From: Acanthamoeba lenticulata
Lineage: Eukaryota; Discosea; Longamoebia; Acanthamoebidae
Assembly: GCA_002179805.1 (NCBI GenBank)
Contig: NAVB01001388.1
Coordinates: forward strand, 1 to 33,475
Direction: 5' to 3'
DNA: 33,475 bases
Made by a program: the position numbers and the translations under genes. Within the stretch, counting starts at the first letter, position 1. Each line of letters starts with the position of its first letter. The notes beneath the pieces were generated by a model, which saw only the letters and a program-made list of their open reading frames with translations, was not told where the DNA came from and did not search any database. This document shows positions 10,229-18,877 of this stretch, piece after piece.

Positions 10229-12112
10229 ATGCAGCAAACGGACAAGCGGCGGTGGCTGGTGTACGGCAACCGCCACAGCCTCAGGGAGAACTGCACAGAG
10301 AACAAACATCGGTGGACGGCCTTCGTGGAGCCTGGGGGAGAGTGGGCGGAAGGAGAGGCTGTGACCCGCGTCCGCTTCACTCTTCACCCCACCTTCAGTC
10401 CGCCCGAGGTCACATGCGACTCGCCTCCCTTCGAAGTCACCAGAAGGTGCGCAGCTGCCTGCGGTAAGAGGCGCATTGAAGGTTGAGGCTCACCATGGTG
10501 GCGAGTAGTGGGTGGGGAACCTTCACAGTGCGCATTGCCGCGGAGTTCACGGGTGGTGACGAGCGTCTTCAGCTTGAACACGAGCTTTGTTTCGATGGCG
10601 AAGGTCGATGGTCCAAGATATCGCTTCCCTATGACGCGTCAAGCTTCCCTCTGCCCGACGCACAGGGGAAGAAGAAGAAGGGGAAGAAGAAAAACAACGA
10701 TGAGTCCAAGAAGCAGGAAACGGCACTGATCCGACAAGACAAGGAGCTGTTCAAGGCCATCGTTTCTGGCGATCCCCTGAAGCGTCTCGATGTACGTCAC
10801 CGAGTCTTGTTGAAAGGGGAAGAGAGCCAGACATGCTGACCGGTGGCAAAGATGGTCAGGCCTTTCTTGTCCGCCGACACCATCAACCAGCTACTCGAGG
10901 GCGATGCACTACACAATAGTCAGCGCTACCAGGGACAGGCCGGCACCATGCTCCACCTCGCCTGTCTGCTGGCCGACAAGCCGCTTGTAGAGGCTTTGCT
11001 GCGGGCTGGCGCAGACCCCAACCTCCCCTCGACAAGCCTCAGCCGCAACTACGAATACACGGCTCCGAGGGGCCAACACTACGGATGCGACTTCTTCGGG
11101 CAAGCGTGTAGCGCTTCTCTACACGCTGACGGCGCCACAGCCCTCCACATCGCGCTCTTGTGTCGGGACTACGCTCTTGCCCAGAGGCTCGTGCAGGCGG
11201 GGGCGCAACCGTGGCTTCTGGCGCGCAGAGTGAGACGGTCCAGGGGCAGCCACTGCTCCTCGTTCAGCTTTGAGGGCGACCAAGTCACCGCCCTTCACAT
11301 GCTCTGCTTCGACCGAGCATGCGAGCAAGACGACCACCGAGCACGCCAGGCCGCCGTACCCAACAAAGAAGAGACCAGGGCGCACAAGTACCTTCTGGCC
11401 GACATTATCAAGAGCCACAACGCCGCTGGGAGCAACATCAACGAACTTGCTGGCAGGTGCGGAAACTCTGTCGACGCCTCTCTTTACGCTTTGCTCACCA
11501 CAAGCTTTGTTGGCTCCACACAATAGCTTGTCGCGTTCATCAGGCAGGAACAGCCCAGACAACGGCACGTCGTCGTACGTCACTGTCACCAACGCCACGG
11601 CCCTCCTCGTGGCCACCCTCTCGGGCAGCGGTCACAGCGATGAGAGCAGCGGGACGACCAGGCGCCTGGTGGACGACTTGCTGGCCATCGGCGCCGACCC
11701 GGCCATCGCGGGATCGAGCTCCACGGGGCACAACTACGACGGCCATGCCGGCAGCGGAGGCAGCAGCGAGGATTGGCGCGACGTCAACTGCCTCCACGTC
11801 GCTATTCTGCACCACAACGTCGCGCTCGTGCGTAAGCTCCTGCAGGTGGAGTCAAGCAGGGACAAGTTGCGGCGCGCAGCGATGACCATCCAAGAAACAA
11901 AGCTGCCACACCGCAGCGGCTTCGACTGGCACGATTACGATGATGATGACGAGGAAGGCGGTGATGACATCAACAACAACGAGAAGGGGCGCCGCAGGAG
12001 AAAGGGCAAGAAGGCGCAAGTCACCACCATATCCTTCACCGCCATCGACCTCGCTCGTCGCAAAGCAGCAAACGAGGAGATCTGCAAGCTGCTCGAAAAG
12101 GCTGCCTCATGA
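10229..12112 (+). CDS. YEATS-domain / ankyrin-repeat fusion protein
   Basis: A predicted chromatin reader fused to ankyrin repeats, 563 residues in four exons: 10229-10446, 10509-10791, 10852-11456, 11527-12112 (phases close). The YEATS domain (about 8-105) begins RRWLVYGNRH, has HRWTAFVEP, then VRFTLHPTF, and after the first splice SGWGTFTVRIAAEF. YEATS domains of the GAS41/AF9 type bind acyl-lysine on histones through an aromatic cage. The His, Thr/Ser, Phe and Trp positions of that pocket (HPTF, GWG) are present. A Lys-rich linker (KKKKGKKKNN) looks like a nuclear localisation signal. At least four ankyrin-like units follow (TMLHLACLLADK, TALHIALLCRD, TALHMLCFD, NCLHVAILHHN) with long inserts. 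The C-terminal part holds an acidic run (DYDDDDEEGGDD) and a basic run (GRRRRKGKK). The start was chosen just before the YEATS fold. Its 3' end converges on the Rpn13 gene. Confidence 0.8.
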
Positions 12113-12229
12113 AATGTACAAAAGACTCTCAAGAAGGATTGTAACAAATGCTCCGTCTTGTTCTTGCTTCTCTGCGCCTTTACACTGTTGTCGTTGTTGT
12201 TGAAGAAGCCCAAAGGCGTGAGGAGGCCT

Positions 12230-13528
12230 TTACGAGGTGTCCATGTCGCCGTCCTTCTTGTCGCCGCCTTCCTGTCCCGAGCTGCCGCCCTGGCTTGATC
12301 CACCGCCTTGCTGGCCTTCCTCTTCCCCCTGCTGCTGTTGCTGCTGGCCGCCGGCCTGGGGCTGCCTCTGGGCGTTCTCCTGGAGGGCGCGCAGGAAGGC
12401 CTGCACGCCGCCGCCGGCCGCCGAGGGCGGGAGGCCGAGGGCCGGGAGCACGTCGGCCAGCGCGCCGGACTGGAGGGCCGAGTTGAAGGCCTGGATGGCC
12501 TGGTGGAACTGCGGCGAGCGCACCAGCGCGCGCAGCTCCTCGGTGGTCCGCTGGCCCTCGGGCAGGTAGGGCATGAGCTGCTCGGCGACGGCCGGATTGC
12601 TCAGAAGCGGCAGCAGTGCCTCTGACGTCATCACCGAGCTCAAGTCGACGTCCTCTGCGGCGCCGCTCTGGCCCGCGCCGCCGGCGCCGCTCGCGGCACC
12701 CAGGTCGCGCAGGATGTTCTGGAGCTGCTGCTCGCCGATCGTGGCCTCGCTTGAGCGCGCAGGAGTGGTCGTCGATGTGGTGGTAGACGATGACGGGGTA
12801 GGGGCGGCGGCGCTGCTGCGCGTGGCGGCAGGCTGCTGCGTGCCACCGGCGGCACCGCGGGCCGCACGACGGGCACCACCGCCACCACCAGCGCCGCCGA
12901 GGCCGCCCATGCCGAGCATGGCCATGAGCTGCTCCTGGCTCATGCCCGCGAGGCCGGCCATGCCACCGGCGCCAGCGGCGTCGCCGCCCTCGGCGGGCGG
13001 GCTGTTGAGGGCCTTGTTGACCTTCTCGCACAGCTCGGCGTCCTTCTCCTCAGAGGGCTCCTGCATCCAGAAGAACAACCGCCGCTCGGTGGTCTTCCAT
13101 TCCAGGAGGTAAACGCGGCCCGTTGTGCACTGCTTGACCCTCTTGAACACAGCCTCATCAGGGAAGATGATCAAGTCCTACGCAAACACACCCAATGAGT
13201 TGGCCCAATTCGAGCGTGGTGGCGCGCGAAAGAAACGAGGGCGGTACAGTTTCAACTTCGCCGGTGGCTCGGTCCTTCCACTTGAAGTGCATGAGCTGAT
13301 CGTCGCCCGTGTTAACTTCGATTTTGCCCTTGCGCTTATCAGGTACCACCATCTTGCCTCTGATCAGCATCTTGCCCGCACGAAACTCGACCAGAGGTTT
13401 CTACGTGGAGAGACCTTCAGTCAGTCTTTCAATCCAACCAAATCCAGGGTTTAATGCCACACAGCGTTGCAGCATACGTTTCGCGTGCTGGGCGCAGAAA
13501 AGATTGATTGCACTGTTGGTGTGGTCAT
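12230..13528 (-). CDS. ADRM1: Proteasomal ubiquitin receptor Rpn13/ADRM1
   Basis: Rpn13 sits on the 26S proteasome base, binds ubiquitin chains through its Pru domain and activates the deubiquitinase UCH37 through its DEUBAD domain. Exons are 13528-13478, 13400-13248 and 13177-12230, giving 383 residues. The first exon codes [17 protein letters not shown] and splices to [11 protein letters not shown], which matches the family's N-terminus. The Pru domain (about 20-128) shows [40 protein letters not shown] and [10 protein letters not shown] Gly/Ala/Ser/Thr-rich linker follows. The DEUBAD region (about 245-335) contains [19 protein letters not shown] and LPALGLPP. The tail is Gln/Gly-rich and ends KKDGDMDTS. 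Length is close to animal ADRM1 (about 400). Everything expected for function is present. Whether UCH37 exists in this organism cannot be seen here. Confidence 0.95.
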
Positions 13529-13793
13529 TTTCAACGTGTGTGTTTAGAATTGTTTTTAGATGAACTCGCTCTTCGCTACAGAGATGGAATCAAGCGCCAG
13601 TGCCAGCCAACGCTCTGCTGTCTCAGTGTCGACACAGTGTTTTCTATCTTTCTTTTACAAAAAGAAAAGATCGAAAAAAGTCAAAGCAGAAGATGCCAGC
13701 GGCAGTGTACATTTGGTGCTTGTTCTTCACAACTGAAAGAGTGACCACAGCGTGTTCGTTCTCTAGCTCTCTAGAGAGAATTATTTGTTGAAA
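13529..13793. promoter_or_regulatory. Intergenic region upstream of Rpn13
   Basis: About 265 bases between the Rpn13 start and the stop of the next minus-strand gene. It should hold the Rpn13 promoter and the 3' UTR of the membrane protein. AT-rich pieces occur (TTTTACAAAAAGAAAAGATCG near 13650, and TCTCTAGAGAGAATTATTTG near 13770). No gene, RNA or clear TATA box was found; short open frames look random. Confidence 0.4.
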
Positions 13794-15893
13794 TCAAACC
13801 GCCTGCATGGCGGCGGACTGGGAGAAGTTGACTGCAGCAGCGCGACCCGAGTCGAACTGCTTGTTCCTGTTGCGCCTCCGTCTCCAGGCGATGAAGAGCG
13901 CCGCCGCCACGCCAGCGGCGACACCAACCACGGCCAGAGGGACAGCGACAGCCACCCCAATGGCCAGGCCGGTGTCGGTTCCTGCGGATGGTCCGCCGCC
14001 GTTGTCGCTGTTGGAGCCGAGGAGAACGCCCAGGCCGAGACTCGGGTCGTACTCGAGCACGCCCTCAAACGCAGGGAAGCGCAGCTCCAACACGAAATCG
14101 AGCTGCTTGCTGTTGTCGTCGTTGGCGTTGGCCGTCTCGAGCGTGAGCGCATGCTCGATCGAGGCCAAGTAGCCGTCGGAGGACGCGTCGTTGGTGGTGA
14201 TGAGGACAAAGTCAAACACTTCGATCCGGGCCACTGCTCGCCCGCCGGTCGCTGCGCCAGAGCCGGCCGCCTCGAGCAGCGGGACCAGGTAGGTGGTCAT
14301 GTTGGCCCGCGGCACGCGCGGCTGCCGCGTGATCGTGGCCCGCGTGTCCGCGGACACCTGGGACGTCGCGGGCAGGCTCGTCAGCCTGTACCGCATGGCG
14401 GTGGCCTTGCCGCCTTTGGTCGAAGCGTCCGTGGACGCCAAGCGGATAGACCACTTGAGCGTCGACGGGGCGATGTCAAACGTGTGGCCCACGAACGACC
14501 CGTTTGTGGCGGTCTTGTGGAAGCCAAACGTCTGCTCGACGGCGATGTCAGCAGACTGGGCAGCATAGACGTAGGCGGTGGCCGCCCCGGCCGCGTCGTT
14601 CTCCGACTGGTTGAGTTGCCTGCTCGTGAAGCCTGCAGGCAAGGGGGCAGGAAGAGAGAGGTGAGCCTTCGCGACGTTTGCTTGTTTGTTCTTTGGATTC
14701 GTGCAACGCACCAGTCAGAGACGACGCCGTAAGAGGGTCAGCCTCGCCGACCTGCAGCGAGTCGAACTGGGCGCTCAGCGAGACCGGAACCGCGCTGGTT
14801 TGGTTTTCGGCTGTTGTGGTGATGAAATGAGCAAATGGCCTGAGTAGGGACGCGGAAGAGGAACAAGACACGACGTACCCAGAAGAAGGAGTCCTGCGGA
14901 GAGGTCCACGCGGGCGGTCGTCGTGTCAAAAGTCGACGTCACGTTGATCACGCGCATGGCCTCAGCTGCTGCCGGCGAGGGAGAACCAGAAGGCGATGGC
15001 GAAAACACGACCGAGGAAGACGGCGACAACGATGGCGAAGGCGACGGTGACGCCGACAACGACGGCGAAGGTGTAGGCGACAGCGAGGGAGAAGGCGAAG
15101 AGGACATGGACGGTGAGGACGATATTGACGGGGAAGCTGAGGCAAAAGGCGAAGATGAAGGCGACGGCGAGGAGGTTGAGGTCACGTTCACTTGCCCTTC
15201 GATGGAAAGAAGAAAGGCGCCGCTCGAAAGTGTGCTCCACGATAGACTTGACGTGGCGCGATAGGCGAGACTGAGGAACGAGACAGCGGTGTAGCCCGAG
15301 AGCAGGGCGACGGTGGAGGTGTCGTTCAGGCTCACGTAGTTCCAGCTGCCGGCGTCCTGGGTCGTGATGACGAGCCAGTAGCGGCCGGCCGCCAGGCTCA
15401 ACCCCACCGCGTTGGTGGTCGGTGGTGTGGCGGTAAAGTTTGAGGTGGTGTTGGAACTCAGCGTCATAATTCCGTTCAAGACGGGCGTCGAGCTAGGCGA
15501 CCCGTCGTCGTCGGCGTAGATGATCACGCTCCCCACGCCTCTAGCGCCTGCATTTTGTCCGGTTGGTGAGAAAAAGAGTGAAAGCGAAAGCGAAAACGAC
15601 AAACGACAAGAGTGCGCACTTGCGAAAGGGGCACTGATGCTGGTGATGAAGACGGTATGGTTGACGACTTTGAACCGCTGGGCCAGGTAGGGCGCCGTTT
15701 GTTTTCCTGCCACGCCTTCCTCCAGGTCTGATAGAAAACAGTTTTCCACGTGAGCCATTGCGACCTGCAATACAACTACCACGTTGCCGGAGGGGATGAT
15801 GTGAGGCCTCATACTGGAGAGAAGGACGGCAAAGGCAGTGGGGAGAAGAACGGCCCACAAGAGCAGAAGAAGGGTGACGTAAGCCGGAGGCAT
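13794..15893 (-). CDS. Secreted/surface type I membrane protein with Ser/Pro-rich stalk
   Basis: A predicted plasma-membrane glycoprotein of 626 residues. Exons are 15893-15620, 15547-14879, 14810-14712 and 14632-13794, with phases that close. The start gives a classic signal peptide (MPPAYVTLLLLLWAVLLPTAFA). A beta-rich extracellular part follows (SVIIYADDDG, GRYWLVITTQDAG), then a long stalk of alternating Ser-Pro (about residues 235-310). A second beta-rich ectodomain (VEQTFGFHKTATNGSFVGHT, RIEVFDFVLITTND) leads to one membrane helix (LAIGVAVAVPLAVVGVAAG). A stop-transfer RRRRNRNK and a short cytoplasmic tail of about 25 residues end the protein. Several N-glycosylation sequons (NTTSNFT, NDTS, NVTS) occur in the ectodomain. 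I do not recognise the ectodomain family, and ligand or adhesion roles are speculation. Confidence 0.75.
14960..15180 (-). repeat. Ser-Pro-rich coding repeat (mucin-like stalk)
   Basis: On the coding (minus) strand this stretch reads mostly Ser-Pro pairs with occasional Ala, Thr and Met (SPSMSSSPSPSLSPTPSPS). On the plus strand it is a GGCGAC/GGTGAC-type imperfect hexamer repeat. The same bases create a spurious acidic plus-strand open frame. The stretch is likely O-glycosylated and prone to length change. Confidence 0.8.
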
Positions 15894-16201
15894 GACAAGG
15901 GCGCGGTGTGGGTGCGTGCAAAATAGAGATACAGCTAGTGGCGAGCGGCCGTTTAAACAGCCGTACAGTGCGTGGAAACGCTTAACGTTCTCCAGCTACA
16001 CCTCAGCCGGGAGTAGCTTGGTGCTGATTTGGTCCTCACTACACATTTAATGTTGCTAGGTTGCCCCTCGCAACTCCAATCCGGCTCAGCTCTGTTCGGG
16101 CGAGTATAATGGGGGCAAAAAGCTCATTCTCAGGGGGGGGGGCAGCCCAACAACGCAGGCTGTGTACATGTCATAAAAATTGAATTAAAAAAAGAAAACG
16201 G
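15894..16201. promoter_or_regulatory. Intergenic region upstream of the membrane protein
   Basis: About 308 bases with no gene. It holds the promoter of the membrane-protein gene and the 3' end of the ankyrin-repeat gene. A run of ten G (16133-16142) and the string TATAAT at 16105-16110 stand out, but neither is correctly placed to be a clear core promoter. No convincing tRNA, 5S RNA or other RNA fold was seen. Confidence 0.4.
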
Positions 16202-18091
16202 TTAGGTGGCCTTCGGCAGCGCGCGCGCCCACTGGAGTACTTCGAGGTGGCCTCCCCGTTTCTTGGATGCATTTTTTTCTGCGTAGGTGCAGATCTTCTC
16301 TTGGTCCAACGGGCAGCCGTTCTCGTGCAGCCACTTGAGCACGTTGAGGTGACCACCCATGGCCGCCTGATTGCCCCACTCCTGGTCCCATCCTGAACTC
16401 AGCAAGCCGTTCTGGCGCGCCCACTGGAGCACAGCCAGGCGGCCTCTCTTGGCCGCCACACTGCAGACGTCCTTGTCCCACGGGCAGCCGTTCTGGCGCG
16501 CCCACTGGAGCACGTCCAGGTGGCCTCTCTTGGCTGCGTTGATGCAGACCCACTTGTCCAACCGGCAGCCACTGGCGAGTGCCCACTGGAGCACTTTGAG
16601 GTGGCCTTTCAAGGCTGCCTTCCTGCAGCTCCACTGCATGTCCCACGGGCAGCCGTTGGCGCGCGCCCACCGGAGTACGTCCAGGTGGCCTTTCTTTGCT
16701 GCTGCAGCGCATGTCGATTCGTCCCATGGGCAGCCGTTTTGGCGCGCCCACTGAAGCACGGCCAGGCGGCCTTCCTTGGCCGCCACACTGCAGACGTCCT
16801 TGTCCCACGGGCAGCCGTTTTGGTGCGCCCACTGAAGCACGGCCAGGTGGCCTCTCTTGGCTGCGTTGAAGCAGACCTCCCTGCCCAACGGGCAGCCATT
16901 GGCGTGTGCCCACTGGAGCACGTCCAGGTGGCCCCTCTTGGCCGCCACACTGCAGACGTACTTGTCCCACAGGCAGCCGTTTTGGCGCGCCCACTGAAGC
17001 ACGGCCAGGTTGCCTCCCTCGGCTGCGTTGATGCAGAGCCACTTGCCCAACGGGCAGCCGTTGGCGCGTGCCCACTGGAGCACTTCGAGGTGGCCTCCCA
17101 CAGCTGCCTTCCTGCATGTGCTCTTGCCCCACGGGCAGCCATTGGCGCGGGCCCACTGGAGCACAGCCAGGTGGCCTCCCTTGGCCGCTGCCCCGCAGGT
17201 GTCCTCGTCCCACGGGCAGCCGTTGGCGCGCGCCCACTGGAGTACTTCGAGGTGGCCTCCCTCAGCCGCCGCATTGCATGTGCGCTTGTCCCACGGGCAG
17301 CCGTTGTCACGGGCCCACTGGAGCACCGCCAGATGCCCTTTTCCGGCGGCGTAGCTGCAGGTGAACCCGTCCCACGGGCAGCCATTGGCGCGCGCCCACT
17401 GGAGCGCTTCCAAGTGGCCTCCCCCGGCCGCTGCACAGCACGTCAGCTCGTCCCACGGGCAGCCGTTGGCGTGCGCCCACTGGAGCACGGCCAGGTAGCC
17501 TCCCTCGGCTGCCTCCTTGCAGGTGTCCTCGTCCCACGGGCAGCCGTTGGCGCGGGCCCACTGGAGCACGGCCAGGTGGCCTCCCTTGGCCGCTGCCCCG
17601 CAGGTGTCCTCGTCCCACGGGCAGCCGTTGGCGCGCGCCCACTGGAGCACCGCCAGGTGGCCTCCCTTGGCTGCCTCCTTGCAGGTGCCCTCGTCCCACG
17701 GGCAGCCGTTGGCGCGGGCCCACTGGAGAAGGGACAACCAGCCCTTACGCGCTACCAGCTCCACAAACAAGCTCGCCCGGCTAACAATACGATGTCTTGG
17801 CCTGCCGACGTTGTGAGCGGCCATGAGGAGGGGCAGCTTGGTGCTTGGTTGCGTGACGAGGAGGAGGTGTTGGAGTGCGTGGCTCCATGTGCGGCTCACG
17901 GCGCGGCAGGACGGAAGGGAGACGAGCTCCACAAACTGAAAGATGAAGGCGACGAGCTCCACCATAAGGTCGTCTATGCCCACCTCCTTGTTGAGGCCAC
18001 CATTTTTGGGCGAGGTTGGACCATCGAGGGGCAAAGAAGCCAAGATCTTCAGCTTCTTTTTCGGGCGCCTCTCTTCCGGGCTTTCTTCCAT
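16202..18091 (-). CDS. Intronless ankyrin-like repeat protein with F-box-like N-terminus
   Basis: A 629-residue protein in a single uninterrupted frame, ATG at 18091 and TAA at 16202-16204. The N-terminus is basic (RRPKKKLKIL) and followed by an F-box-like segment (about 38-75: LVAFIFQFVELVSLPSCRAV, then SRTWSHAL). Residues 115-629 are a near-perfect array of about nineteen 27-residue units with consensus HLxVLQWARxNGCPWDxxTCxxAAxGG. This is the divergent ankyrin type common in amoebae, algae and large DNA viruses that infect them. F-box plus ankyrin proteins usually present bound partners to an SCF ubiquitin ligase, which is inferred here from the layout only. The lack of introns contrasts with the intron-rich neighbours, and the repeats are very alike, both suggesting recent expansion or transfer. 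A long plus-strand frame across it is a repeat artefact. Confidence 0.85.
   Translation of the reverse strand: MEESPEERRPKKKLKILASLPLDGPTSPKNGGLNKEVGIDDLMVELVAFIFQFVELVSLPSCRAVSRTWSHALQHLLLVTQPSTKLPLLMAAHNVGRPRHRIVSRASLFVELVARKGWLSLLQWARANGCPWDEGTCKEAAKGGHLAVLQWARANGCPWDEDTCGAAAKGGHLAVLQWARANGCPWDEDTCKEAAEGGYLAVLQWAHANGCPWDELTCCAAAGGGHLEALQWARANGCPWDGFTCSYAAGKGHLAVLQWARDNGCPWDKRTCNAAAEGGHLEVLQWARANGCPWDEDTCGAAAKGGHLAVLQWARANGCPWGKSTCRKAAVGGHLEVLQWARANGCPLGKWLCINAAEGGNLAVLQWARQNGCLWDKYVCSVAAKRGHLDVLQWAHANGCPLGREVCFNAAKRGHLAVLQWAHQNGCPWDKDVCSVAAKEGRLAVLQWARQNGCPWDESTCAAAAKKGHLDVLRWARANGCPWDMQWSCRKAALKGHLKVLQWALASGCRLDKWVCINAAKRGHLDVLQWARQNGCPWDKDVCSVAAKRGRLAVLQWARQNGLLSSGWDQEWGNQAAMGGHLNVLKWLHENGCPLDQEKICTYAEKNASKKRGGHLEVLQWARALPKAT
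16205..17745 (-). repeat. Tandem array of about nineteen 81-bp ankyrin-like coding units
   Basis: Each 81-bp unit begins with a CACCTGG-like codon run and contains a conserved core around CAGTGGGCGCGCGCCAACGGC (minus strand; close variants in most copies). Some units are nearly identical at DNA level (for example those around 17150-17230 and 17530-17640), while the last three toward the 3' end are degraded. The unit coding DMQWSCRKAALKG has one extra residue. High DNA identity points to recent duplication or gene conversion. Confidence 0.9.
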
Positions 18092-18332
18092 TGCTTGCTG
18101 ATCTAAAATTAAAACTAAAATTTAACTTTTCTTCAACTGGAAACCGACTTTCCTTGTTTCCATGACGCCTTTTCCTTACTCGGCGCAAAGTTCGAACGAA
18201 TTTATCGACAGAAAACTGTCAACCGTCACTCGTCCTCACCGAAAAGACATCCGAAGCCAGAAGAAAAGGCGCGTCACCTTCGTGTTCAGCTTCATTCCCA
18301 ACCTACCAGCACAAGAGCAAGTCCCTCCCAAG
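18092..18332. promoter_or_regulatory. Divergent region between the ankyrin-repeat and beta-rich genes
   Basis: About 240 bases between divergent starts, including an AT-rich block (TAAAATTAAAACTAAAATTT, 18104-18123) just upstream of the ankyrin-repeat gene. The frame of the next gene stays open back to an ATG at 18162, so part of this region could encode an N-terminal extension of 57 residues. Confidence 0.4.
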
Positions 18333-18728
18333 ATGTCGTTGAAGCGCGTAGAATTTACTTTCCGCACGACCAACCAAGAGCTCGACCATGACTCCGTTGT
18401 CGACTGCTACGTCTACAAGTCTGACGGCACAACCCTCGTGGGAGACGCCCATCTGCCTTCAGGTCACGGCAAGGATTGGACGGACAACACGACCAACACC
18501 CTGCGCTTGCGCTTGGGCAAGGCCAAGAAGAAAGTGACCAGCAAGAAAAAGACCAGTACGGGCCTCGTCGGCCGCGTCAACATGAGGGCCAACGGCAACA
18601 ACAAGTGGCGGTTCAACCTCGACGTTTACTTCCATTACTCCGACGGCCGCACCACCTCGGCCCAGTTCCACAACAAGGAACTCAACAGCCGCGGCTCCGA
18701 GTCCGTGGGCTTTGACCTTCATTTCTAG
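18333..18728 (+). CDS. Small beta-rich protein, PLAT-like/lectin-like fold suspected (131 aa)
   Basis: A single-exon 131-residue protein starting MSLKRVEFTFRTTNQELDHD. The pattern TTNQELDHDSVVDCYVYKSDG, then WTDNTTNTLRLRLG, then NNKWRFNLDVYFHYSDG recalls small secreted beta-sandwich modules with a GDxLxxDS...W.DNS...DNWNL layout. I cannot name the family securely. A Lys-rich patch (KAKKKVTSKKKT) sits mid-protein. There is no signal peptide when starting at 18333. An in-frame ATG at 18162 would add a basic 57-residue extension, which reads like 5' UTR, so the shorter form is preferred. AATAAA at 18814 follows the stop. Confidence 0.65.
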   Translation: MSLKRVEFTFRTTNQELDHDSVVDCYVYKSDGTTLVGDAHLPSGHGKDWTDNTTNTLRLRLGKAKKKVTSKKKTSTGLVGRVNMRANGNNKWRFNLDVYFHYSDGRTTSAQFHNKELNSRGSESVGFDLHF

Positions 18729-18813
18729 AAAGCAGAATTGCTGTCTCATACAACATAACTTGCACATAAAAGGGACTCCAGCACAACTCCACCTTGTTAC
18801 TTTTGGGCAAGAC

Positions 18814-18819
18814 AATAAA
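18814..18819 (+). promoter_or_regulatory. Polyadenylation signal
   Basis: AATAAA 85 bases after the stop of the 131-residue gene and 59 bases before the stop of the convergent large minus-strand gene, so the two transcripts may overlap at their 3' ends. Confidence 0.5.
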
Positions 18820-18877
18820 AATGGAGTTCATCAACATCACTTTAATGCTTTGGTTTCACTCGTGACAACTTTGTTGC

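Noticed and set aside
12308..13112. Plus-strand frames opposite Rpn13
   Set aside because: They are GC-rich antisense shadows of a clearly recognised Rpn13 coding sequence.
14923..15264. Acidic Gly/Asp/Glu-rich plus-strand frame
   Set aside because: It is the antisense of the Ser-Pro stalk of the membrane protein; no introns, promoter or conserved domain support it.
15940..16170. Possible structured RNA or 5S gene in the gap with the G-run
   Set aside because: No 5S-like or tRNA-like conserved blocks or consistent stems were found; only short chance complementarity.
16520..18106. Long plus-strand open frame (over 500 codons) opposite the ankyrin-repeat gene
   Set aside because: It is created by the 81-bp repeats, which are a multiple of three and keep the antisense frame open. 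The minus strand has the clear protein repeats, F-box-like start and proper stop.
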